Positions 7,244 through 12,657 of a stretch of 12,657 nt of DNA are shown here, one piece after another. A model generated the notes under the pieces. It saw only the letters and a list, made by a program, of their open reading frames with translations. It made no database searches and was not told the DNA's origin. The position numbers and the translations under genes were made by a program. Source of the stretch: an uncultured Lachnospiraceae bacterium (GTDB taxonomy: Bacteria; Bacillota; Clostridia; Lachnospirales; Lachnospiraceae). Position 1 is the stretch's first letter; each line of letters begins with the position of its first letter. The stretch spans positions 1 through 12,657 of the forward strand of contig CADBNQ010000257.1 of assembly GCA_902796045.1 (NCBI GenBank), in the 5' to 3' direction.

Positions 7244-7288
7244 GAAAAAAATATAAACGGATAGGGAAGAACAAACACTCCCCTATCC
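7244..7288 (-). terminator. Intrinsic terminator after clpX
   Basis: In the minus-strand RNA an 11-bp stem forms between GGATAGGGGAG (7288-7278) and CTTCCCTATCC (7269-7259), with one G-U pair, closing an 8-base loop. A U-rich tail follows (GTTTATATTTTTTT), ending in a run of seven to eight U. It starts 15 bases after the clpX stop and lies 53 bases before the lon start. It should end most tig-clpP-clpX transcripts and leave lon-engB to partial read-through or to a separate promoter. Confidence 0.85.
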
Positions 7289-7303
7289 TCTGCCAGTCAG
7301 ATG

Positions 7304-8599
7304 TCAGGCGATCTCGCCTCCACTTTTCTTTCTTCGTTTCTTACCGATCGGTTTCTTGCTGACCGGCTCATCATGGTATGTCAGCTGTGGCTTTTCTGTC
7401 CCCAGGACTGCCTCCTTTGTGATGGTGCAGCTCCTGACCATCTCATCTGACGGAATCATGTACATCATATCCATGACGATAGATTCCATGATAGACCTCA
7501 GCCCCCTGGCTCCGGTATTCCTCTTGATGGCCAGCTGGGCGATGGCTTCCAGTGAGTCTTCTGTGAAATGAAGCTCCACGCCATCAAGTTCAAACAGCTT
7601 CTGATACTGTTTCACAAGAGCACTCTTCGGCTCTGTGAGAATACGGATCAGGGCTTCTTCATCAAGGGGATCCAGCGAAACATTCACAGGCACCCGGCCA
7701 ATGAATTCCGGGATAATGCCATACTTTACGAAATCTTCCGGAAGGACCTGTTTTAAAAGCTTGCCCAGGTCCTTTTTACGCTGTTCTACAATCTCCGCAT
7801 GAAAACCAATGGACTTCTTGCCGATCCGGTTCTCTATGATCTTGTCGAGGCCGGCAAAAGCGCCTCCGCAGATAAAAAGGATGTTGGTCGTATCAATCTG
7901 GATAAACTCCTGATGGGGATGTTTTCTTCCTCCCTGAGGGGGAACAGATGCCAGAGTCCCTTCCAGGATCTTGAGCAGTGCCTGCTGCACTCCCTCTCCG
8001 GATACATCTCTTGTGATCGAGGTATTCTCTGACTTTCTGGTGATCTTATCAATCTCATCAATATAAATGATGCCTGTCTGAGCCCGTTCAATATCATAAT
8101 CTGCAGCCTGGATCAGCTTCAGGAGAATGTTCTCTACATCCTCTCCTACATAACCGGCCTCTGTGAGGGCAGTGGCATCCGCGATGGCAAAAGGAACATT
8201 CAGCAGCCTGGCCAGTGTCTGAGCCAGCAATGTCTTTCCGCATCCGGTCGGGCCAATCATGATGATGTTGCTCTTCTGCAGCTCGATGTCATTGCTTTTG
8301 TCTGTGAGAATACGTTTATAATGATTATATACAGCTACGGAGAGCACTTTTTTGGCCTCATCCTGTCCGATCACATAATCATCAAGAAATGCCTTCATCT
8401 CCATGGGCTTCATGAGATTGATTTCCTGAGGATCCTCATGGTAACCATCAAATTCATCTTCAATGATCTCATTGCAGACCTCAATACATTCGTCACAGAT
8501 ATAGACACCTTTCGGACCGGCCACAAGCTTTCTGACCTGATCCTGTGTCTTACCGCAGAAAGAACAGCGAAGTGGTCTATTATCAGATCTTGATGCCAT
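7304..8599 (-). CDS. clpX: ATP-dependent Clp protease ATP-binding subunit ClpX
   Basis: ClpX is the AAA+ unfoldase that feeds proteins to ClpP. The 431 residues contain the N-terminal C4 zinc-binding domain (C12, C15, C35, C38), Walker A GPTGCGKT (116-123), pore loop GYVG (149-152), Walker B IIYIDEID (177-184), the substrate-contacting RKH loop (225-227), the IGF loop that docks on ClpP (264-266) and sensor 2 GARGLR (363-368). All functional loops are intact, so a working ClpXP is expected. The C-terminus is a basic tail (KKPIGKKRRKKSGG), slightly longer than in B. subtilis. GAGGTG five bases before the ATG supports the start. It follows clpP after an 82-base gap with a hairpin and is closed by an intrinsic terminator. 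Confidence 0.98.
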   Translation of the reverse strand: MASRSDNRPLRCSFCGKTQDQVRKLVAGPKGVYICDECIEVCNEIIEDEFDGYHEDPQEINLMKPMEMKAFLDDYVIGQDEAKKVLSVAVYNHYKRILTDKSNDIELQKSNIIMIGPTGCGKTLLAQTLARLLNVPFAIADATALTEAGYVGEDVENILLKLIQAADYDIERAQTGIIYIDEIDKITRKSENTSITRDVSGEGVQQALLKILEGTLASVPPQGGRKHPHQEFIQIDTTNILFICGGAFAGLDKIIENRIGKKSIGFHAEIVEQRKKDLGKLLKQVLPEDFVKYGIIPEFIGRVPVNVSLDPLDEEALIRILTEPKSALVKQYQKLFELDGVELHFTEDSLEAIAQLAIKRNTGARGLRSIMESIVMDMMYMIPSDEMVRSCTITKEAVLGTEKPQLTYHDEPVSKKPIGKKRRKKSGGEIA

Positions 8600-8634
8600 T
8601 CATTCACCTCTTCTCAATATACAATGATTCAGGA

Positions 8635-8664
8635 AAGGTTACCGCATACTCCTGCGGTAACCTT
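8635..8664 (-). repeat. Hairpin between clpP and clpX
   Basis: AAGGTTACCGCA (8635-8646) and TGCGGTAACCTT (8653-8664) form a perfect 12-bp stem with a 6-base loop, 18 bases after the clpP stop. On the minus strand the sequence after the stem is TCCTGAATCATT, without a U-run, so it is not a normal intrinsic terminator. It may protect the 3' end of clpP mRNA, act as a processing site or partly reduce clpX expression. Confidence 0.7.
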
Positions 8665-8681
8665 CTTAAATTACGATTGAA

Positions 8682-9266
8682 TTACTGTCTCTTATCAACA
8701 ACAGAGTCGATAATCCCGTACTCAAGCGCCTCCTGGGCTGTCATCCAGTTATCTCTCTCTGTATCGGCCTTTACCTTTTCATAAGGCTGTCCTGTATTGT
8801 CCGCAAGGATGCGGTTCATCTTCTCCTTGGTCTTAATGATATGCTCTGCGGCGATCTCTATCTCTGTGGCCTGTCCCTGAGCCCCGCCGGACGGCTGGTG
8901 GATCATAATCTCTGCATTGGGGAGGGCAAGTCTTTTGCCCCTGGTGCCGCCGGCCAGAAGAAAGGCTCCCATGCTTGCGGCCATACCCATACAGATGGTA
9001 GACACATCACACTTGATAAACTGCATGGTATCGTAGATGGCCATCCCTGCTGTGACAGACCCGCCGGGACTCATGATATAAAGATTGATATCCTTATCGG
9101 GGTCTTCAGCCTCCAGAAACAGCATCTGGGATACAACCAGACCGGCTGTTACATCATTCACCTCTTCGCCCAGAATAATGATGCGGTCCTTCAATAATCT
9201 TGAAAAGATATCATAGGAACGTTCACCATGACTGGTCTGCTCTATGACATAAGGTACTAAACTCAT
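8682..9266 (-). CDS. clpP: ATP-dependent Clp protease proteolytic subunit ClpP
   Basis: ClpP forms the tetradecameric serine protease chamber that works with ClpX and other Clp ATPases. With the start MSLVPYVIEQ the protein has 194 residues, the usual size. The catalytic triad is present: S98 in MAASMG, H123 in MIHQPSGG and D172 in TERDNWM. The oligomerisation strand and handle (GGAQGQATEIEIAAEHI) are canonical. The YVIEQTSHGERSYDI start matches the conserved N-terminal loop, with a short propeptide possibly removed by self-cleavage. GGAGG lies four bases before ATG 9266; the in-frame ATG at 9293 has no ribosome site and would add nine residues that include this site. It sits 47 bases after tig, the common clostridial order. 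No CtsR-type repeat is seen nearby. Confidence 0.98.
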   Translation of the reverse strand: MSLVPYVIEQTSHGERSYDIFSRLLKDRIIILGEEVNDVTAGLVVSQMLFLEAEDPDKDINLYIMSPGGSVTAGMAIYDTMQFIKCDVSTICMGMAASMGAFLLAGGTRGKRLALPNAEIMIHQPSGGAQGQATEIEIAAEHIIKTKEKMNRILADNTGQPYEKVKADTERDNWMTAQEALEYGIIDSVVDKRQ

Positions 9267-9270
9267 ATAA

Positions 9271-9275
9271 CCTCC
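9271..9275 (-). promoter_or_regulatory. Ribosome binding site that fixes the clpP start
   Basis: GGAGG on the minus strand lies four bases before ATG 9266-9264. It overlaps codons of the longer in-frame reading from 9293, so the shorter ClpP is the likely product. Confidence 0.8.
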
Positions 9276-9284
9276 ATTATAAAT

Positions 9285-9294
9285 AGTGCGCACT
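9285..9294. repeat. Short palindrome in the tig-clpP gap
   Basis: AGTGCGCACT is a perfect 10-base palindrome about ten bases upstream of the clpP ribosome binding site, in the 47 bases between tig and clpP. The rest of the gap shows no other structure. Function is unknown and chance is possible. Confidence 0.35.
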
Positions 9295-9313
9295 CTGATA
9301 CAGGATCCACTGC

Positions 9314-10612
9314 TTACTCAGCTGCTTCCACAACATTGGCATGATCCAGAAGGAAATCAACTGCCTTCTTGGTTGCCAGGTTGTTCTTCATGCTTTCCTT
9401 TTCCTCATCAGGCATAAACTGCTCAATCTGGTCCACACTCATCTGGTACATCTCAGCCATCCTGTTCATCTCCTCGGAGAGATCCTCATCAGATGCTGTG
9501 ATCTCTTCTGCCTTTGCAATGGCTTCCAGTACAAGAGAACCTTTAATCCTCTTTTCAGCCTCTGGCTTCATGTTCTCTCTGAAGGTATCAGGATTCTGGC
9601 CGGAGAACTGCAGATACTGCTCAAAGGAGAGGCCCTGATAAGTGACTCTCTGCTGGAATTCCTGCACCATCTGATCTACCTGTGCTTCAATCATTGCCTC
9701 AGGGATGTCCATCTCGGCATTCTCAACAGCCTTGTCAATCAGCTGATTGGACATCGTATTCCTGGCCTGTTCTTCTTTGGCCATCTTTAATTTGCCCCTG
9801 ATATCCTCTTTGTACTCTTCCAGAGAATCAAACTCTGTCGTATCCTGGGCAAAATCGTCATCAATCTCAGGAAGCTGCTTCTCTGTGATCCCAAGGATCT
9901 TTACATGGAAGACAGCCGGTTTGCCGGCTACCTCAGCGGAATGGTACTCTTCAGGGAAGGTGACCTCGACATCCTTCTCATCTCCGATGTTCAGCCCTAC
10001 CAGCTGATCCTCGAATGTATCTATAAAGGAGTGGGATCCGATCTCCAGGTTCTGACTGCTGGCTGTGCCGCCGTCAAATGGCACACCGTCAATTGTCCCT
10101 GCATAATCCAGGGTGATCATATCCCCTTCTGCGACCGGTCTGTCCTCAACCTTTACCTCGCGGGCGTTCTTCTCCTGCTCTTTCTTCAGTTCTGCTTCAA
10201 CTTCCTCGTCTGTTACCTCAACAGGAACCTTATCTACATCCAGTCCTTTGTACTCTCCAAGAGTGACCTCAGGTCTCACGGCAACATCTGCAGTAAATAC
10301 GAATGGTTCTCCCTTTCCGATCTGAGTCACATTGATCTCCGGACGGGAAACGATCTCCAGACCCGATTCTTTCACTGCGTTCTCATAGGCTTCAGGCATA
10401 AGATCATTCGCTGCGTCTTCGTAAAAGATACCGGCACCGTAGGTTCTCTCTATAATATGCATGGGAACTCTGCCCTTGCGGAATCCGGGAAGGTTGAAAG
10501 CCCCTTTTCTCTGATTATAGATCTTCTTTGTTGCGGCAATAAACTTGGGTGCCTCTACTTCAATGGTCAGCCTGACCATATTATGATCTAATTTTTCCAC
10601 CTGTACACTCAT
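9314..10612 (-). CDS. tig: Trigger factor (ribosome-associated chaperone, peptidyl-prolyl isomerase)
   Basis: Trigger factor binds ribosomal protein L23 at the exit tunnel and shields nascent chains. With ATG 10612 the protein has 432 residues, typical of the family. Domains: ribosome-binding N-domain with the signature GFRKGRVP (43-50), FKBP-type isomerase domain (about 151-245, beginning with AEGDMITLDYAGTIDG), and the helical C-terminal domain with the two arms of the chaperone cradle (about 250-425). The C-terminal end is acidic and alanine-rich. AAGGAGG eight bases ahead supports this start; the in-frame ATG at 10639 lacks a site and would put the ribosome site inside the coding region. 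It is first in the tig-clpP-clpX unit and has its own strong promoter. Confidence 0.97.
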   Translation of the reverse strand: MSVQVEKLDHNMVRLTIEVEAPKFIAATKKIYNQRKGAFNLPGFRKGRVPMHIIERTYGAGIFYEDAANDLMPEAYENAVKESGLEIVSRPEINVTQIGKGEPFVFTADVAVRPEVTLGEYKGLDVDKVPVEVTDEEVEAELKKEQEKNAREVKVEDRPVAEGDMITLDYAGTIDGVPFDGGTASSQNLEIGSHSFIDTFEDQLVGLNIGDEKDVEVTFPEEYHSAEVAGKPAVFHVKILGITEKQLPEIDDDFAQDTTEFDSLEEYKEDIRGKLKMAKEEQARNTMSNQLIDKAVENAEMDIPEAMIEAQVDQMVQEFQQRVTYQGLSFEQYLQFSGQNPDTFRENMKPEAEKRIKGSLVLEAIAKAEEITASDEDLSEEMNRMAEMYQMSVDQIEQFMPDEEKESMKNNLATKKAVDFLLDHANVVEAAE

Positions 10613-10620
10613 GGTTGTAT

Positions 10621-10627
10621 CCTCCTT
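10621..10627 (-). promoter_or_regulatory. Ribosome binding site that fixes the tig start
   Basis: AAGGAGG on the minus strand is eight bases before ATG 10612-10610, a near-consensus site. It excludes the longer start at 10639 as the main one. Confidence 0.8.
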
Positions 10628-10652
10628 AAATTTCATCAAAACACATTTTAGT

Positions 10653-10681
10653 ATTATATCATGAGACAGAACTGCTGTCTA
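10653..10681 (-). promoter_or_regulatory. Predicted strong promoter of tig-clpP-clpX
   Basis: TAGACA (10681-10676) and TATAAT (10658-10653) are separated by exactly 17 bases on the minus strand, with TG at the extended -10 position. This is the best housekeeping promoter match in the window. Transcription would start near 10646, giving a leader of about 35 bases. An inverted repeat, AGACAG-N5-CTGTCT (10664-10680), overlaps the -35 box and spacer. Confidence 0.75.
10664..10680. repeat. Inverted repeat over the tig promoter spacer
   Basis: AGACAG (10664-10669) and CTGTCT (10675-10680) are perfect inverted 6-base arms around a 5-base centre. The position, inside the -35 box and spacer of the tig promoter and just after the CPBP protease stop, fits either an operator or a weak RNA hairpin at the end of the upstream transcript. 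It has no T-run directly behind it. Confidence 0.4.
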
Positions 10682-10689
10682 CAAAAATG

Positions 10690-11388
10690 TTATTCTTTTG
10701 CACCCCATCCTCTCCTGAGTATGTACAGATAAAGGATGACTGCGCTCACGGCAATAACCAGGCCATAAAGAAAATTCGCAAAAAGAAAGGTCCCGTCAGG
10801 TCCCCGCAGGCTGGGCAGAAGAAATCCTGTCAGAATCTTTGCCAGTGAATGAAAGCTTTCTCCTGCACCCGTCTGCAGCGCTGCCGCAAAGGCCAGGTTA
10901 TAGAAGTTGAAAAGAAAATGAACGATCACAGTGCAGATCAGGTTGCCTGTCCTCACAGCCATGGCAGACAGGAGCAGTCCCATGACAAAGGCATAGGACA
11001 TCTGGTTGGGATTCAGATGCCACAGGGCAAATAATCCAGAAGAAATCACGATCCCCTTCCCTGTGCCTTTGATCCCTCCCAGGATAACGCCCCGGAAAAG
11101 GAACTCTTCCCACAGTGCCGGATAGACACACAGAATCACTATGGACGCCGGCAGATGACCTGCTGCCTCTTTCAGGGCAGCTGCCACTTTGTTCTCAAAA
11201 AACAAAAGAGAACAGTTATTGACAAAAGAAGCAATGACTATGAGAAGAACCGACTCTGCCAGCAGGAGAAGAAAACAGGAAAAGCTGATTCCTTCAAAGT
11301 GAAAAAAAGTGCCTGTCATGAGTTCTTTCTTCTTCCTGTACAGAATGATTCCCACAAGGGCATAGATTCCGATGTGTATGATGCTCAT
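10690..11388 (-). CDS. CPBP family intramembrane metalloprotease (Abi/CAAX-protease type)
   Basis: The 232-residue membrane protein carries the three motifs of the CPBP (Rce1-like, Abi) glutamate protease family: EEFLFR (94-99, the EExxxR motif), FALWH (120-124, FxxxH) and HFLFN (157-161, HxxxN). These residues face the active site in the membrane. About six to seven hydrophobic segments are visible (roughly 2-18, 36-57, 80-93, 110-126, 130-147, 150-171, 203-225). Substrates are unknown; in Gram-positives the family includes bacteriocin self-immunity and regulator-processing proteins, but many are chromosomal housekeeping genes of unknown role. The start ATG overlaps the CvfB stop in ATGA and has no strong ribosome site, which points to translational coupling. 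The catalytic set is intact, so activity is likely. Confidence 0.9.
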   Translation of the reverse strand: MSIIHIGIYALVGIILYRKKKELMTGTFFHFEGISFSCFLLLLAESVLLIVIASFVNNCSLLFFENKVAAALKEAAGHLPASIVILCVYPALWEEFLFRGVILGGIKGTGKGIVISSGLFALWHLNPNQMSYAFVMGLLLSAMAVRTGNLICTVIVHFLFNFYNLAFAAALQTGAGESFHSLAKILTGFLLPSLRGPDGTFLFANFLYGLVIAVSAVILYLYILRRGWGAKE

Positions 11389-12227
11389 ATCTTTCTTATT
11401 CCATCTGAAGTGATCATGATCTTTCTGTTTTTATACAGCCGCCCGACAGCCTTTTTGAATTCATTCTTGCTCATACCGAACTCTTCCCTGATCTCTTCAG
11501 GAGAAGACTTGTCATGATATGGCAGGAAGCCGTCATATTTATTCAGCTTCTCCATAATCCTCCCTGCATCCACATCGATCTGAAGATATCCCTTCTCTCT
11601 CAGGCTAAGGTTCATCTTCCCGTCTTTGCGGACCTCCAGGACTCTGGCATTCACCATCTGGCCGATCCGAAGCCTTCCGGTGACCTCTTTTTTGGGGATC
11701 ATGGCCATATACCTGTTGTCCACAGCCACAAAGACGCCATACCTGGGATTATTTCCGAACACGATGCCATGTACATGGTCTTCCTCTTTGTAGGGCGGAT
11801 CTGTCTCCAGGTAATCGTACACCTTCATGGTGGCACAGAGCCGGTCACTCTTGTCAGTATATAGACCTACAAGATATCTCTCTCCCTCTTTCACCTTTAC
11901 GGACTGTTCGCTGTAGGGAAGGAAAAGATCCCGGTCCAGCCCCCATTTTAAGAAAGCTCCGATGTCCCCTGTCTGGGCCACCTCCAGGACCGCCAGGCCT
12001 CCCAGGGTCAGGTCCGGCTTCTGGGTGGTGGCGATCAGCCTGTCATCAGAATCCCGGTAGACAAAAACCTCTACCGGATCATCAATGTCTTTGCCGTCAG
12101 GCACCTGCCTTGCCGGCAGCAGTATGCAGTCTGACCGTTTATGGAGGTTCTCCTCCTCACAGAGATAAACACCAAATCCGGTCTTATGATCGATGTACAA
12201 AGTCTGTATCTTTCCTAATTCAATCAT
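11385..12227 (-). CDS. cvfB: CvfB-like S1 RNA-binding protein (YitL family)
   Basis: The protein has 280 residues from ATG 12227 and matches the CvfB/YitL family: three S1-type OB folds in a row (about 1-65, 70-135 and 143-212) followed by a C-terminal winged helix (about 220-280, with SSPEEIREEFGMSKNEFKKAVGRLYKNRKI). The N-terminal GKIQTLYIDHKTGFGVYL and the third-domain GIVFGNNPRYGVFVAVDN are characteristic. In Staphylococcus aureus CvfB binds RNA and influences virulence gene expression; in Clostridia the role is not known to me, so RNA binding is the safe call. GAGG nine bases before ATG 12227 supports that start over the ATG at 12242. It overlaps the thioesterase end by eight bases and the CPBP start by four, so all three are translated as a coupled unit. 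Confidence 0.92.
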   Translation of the reverse strand: MIELGKIQTLYIDHKTGFGVYLCEEENLHKRSDCILLPARQVPDGKDIDDPVEVFVYRDSDDRLIATTQKPDLTLGGLAVLEVAQTGDIGAFLKWGLDRDLFLPYSEQSVKVKEGERYLVGLYTDKSDRLCATMKVYDYLETDPPYKEEDHVHGIVFGNNPRYGVFVAVDNRYMAMIPKKEVTGRLRIGQMVNARVLEVRKDGKMNLSLREKGYLQIDVDAGRIMEKLNKYDGFLPYHDKSSPEEIREEFGMSKNEFKKAVGRLYKNRKIMITSDGIRKI

Positions 12228-12657
12228 TGTTCTTATCCTCATTTTCTAATACCAGGTCAACCATCGAAATCAGGGTATCATCCTGATTAACGTACTTAAT
12301 CCTCATGATGGCATCCCCTTCCCCTTCCGGGGCAGGTGATACCATGTCTTTGTATATATGGAGTTTATCTCCTCTGCCCGAAGACTGCCTGTAGTCTGTT
12401 CTCAGCCGCGTGACAGCGGTCCCTTTCGGTAAAAAGCTGCATGCCCACATGACATAATATGCATTGTTCACATGATGGTTGGAATCAAGATAGAAATCTG
12501 AGACCTCTATCGTGGCAGCCTCTTCCCAGCTGCCGGCTGCCGGCAGCTTTCTTCTGATGCGGACACTGTCATCTGTCCCGGGGTCGACAAAAAGCTGTGT
12601 AATCCTGTCAGGGATCCTGACAGGGATCTTCTTCTCCAGATCCATAAAGACCCAGAT
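12220..12657 (-). CDS. FatA-like acyl-ACP thioesterase, C-terminal part (cut by window edge)
   Basis: Acyl-ACP thioesterases release free fatty acids from acyl carrier protein in the cytosol. The reading frame is open through the right edge of the window (IWVFMDLEKK...), so the N-terminal hotdog domain is largely outside; 145 codons are visible. The second hotdog domain is clear: SDFYLDSNHHVNNAYYVMW aligns with the plant FatA/FatB motif DxNxHVNN, keeping D, N and H of the proposed active site (54, 56, 58 counted from the methionine at 12645). The glutamate that follows in plant FatB (in YRREC) aligns here with serine in YRQSSGRGD. The WVFMDLEKKIPVRIP lead-in is the inter-domain segment of the family. 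It is the first visible gene of an operon with cvfB, overlapping it by eight bases. Chain-length preference cannot be read from this part. Confidence 0.88.
   Translation of the reverse strand: MWVFMDLEKKIPVRIPDRITQLFVDPGTDDSVRIRRKLPAAGSWEEAATIEVSDFYLDSNHHVNNAYYVMWACSFLPKGTAVTRLRTDYRQSSGRGDKLHIYKDMVSPAPEGEGDAIMRIKYVNQDDTLISMVDLVLENEDKNND

Noticed and set aside
9276..9281. A perfect TATAAT on the minus strand just upstream of clpP
   Set aside because: It directly abuts the GGAGG ribosome site, so transcription would start in or after that site, and no -35 box is present at 16-18 bases.
9267..9313. Possible CtsR or CIRCE heat-shock operator upstream of clpP (and likewise upstream of tig)
   Set aside because: No tandem GGTCAAA-like heptads and no TTAGCACTC-N9-GAGTGCTAA repeat can be found in either leader.
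9905..10591. Open frame of 228 codons on the plus strand antisense to tig
   Set aside because: The opposite strand encodes a full trigger factor with a strong promoter and ribosome site; the antisense product resembles no family.
10690..11388. CPBP protease as part of a bacteriocin or immunity system
   Set aside because: No small precursor peptide, ABC exporter or histidine kinase is nearby; the context is housekeeping genes.

Overview
The window looks like ordinary chromosomal housekeeping DNA from a low-to-mid-GC Gram-positive anaerobe of the class Clostridia, most likely a Lachnospiraceae relative. This is inferred from the gene complement and order (tig-clpP-clpX-lon-engB, a rho operon with a COG2426 membrane protein, a DUF4364 protein, a CvfB-type S1 protein, a FatA-like acyl-ACP thioesterase), from GGAGG-type ribosome binding sites and from the protein sequences. 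No rRNA, tRNA, CRISPR array, insertion sequence or phage gene was found. The genes are closely packed and none except the two at the window edges looks broken.

Left part (1-2635): the 3' end of queH (tRNA queuosine synthesis) enters on the plus strand. Facing it is a minus-strand operon: rho (transcription terminator), then a COG2426 membrane protein, then a small membrane protein with a C-terminal zinc ribbon. rho and the next gene to the right diverge from a 190-base region that holds one promoter for each direction and a hairpin in the rho leader.

Middle (2752-4274): a two-gene plus-strand operon encodes a TIGR01212/YtqA radical SAM protein (the MnmL family of tRNA wobble-uridine modification) and a DUF4364 winged-helix protein. 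It runs tail to tail into engB; both stop codons lie inside one palindrome, TCATGA.

Right part (4269-12657), all on the minus strand and read right to left. A lipid/RNA group comes first: a partial FatA-like thioesterase, a CvfB-like S1/winged-helix protein and a CPBP intramembrane protease, joined by 8-base and 4-base overlaps. Then comes the protein quality-control block: trigger factor (folding at the ribosome exit), ClpP and ClpX (ATP-dependent protease), Lon (second ATP-dependent protease) and EngB (GTPase for large ribosomal subunit assembly). A strong promoter precedes tig, a 12-bp hairpin separates clpP from clpX, and an intrinsic terminator separates clpX from lon.

I did not find a convincing undescribed system. 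The points most worth a second look are the leader hairpin of rho, the clpP-clpX hairpin, the uncharacterised zinc-ribbon membrane protein in the rho operon, the DUF4364 partner of MnmL, and a thioesterase that seems to lack the catalytic glutamate known from plant enzymes.
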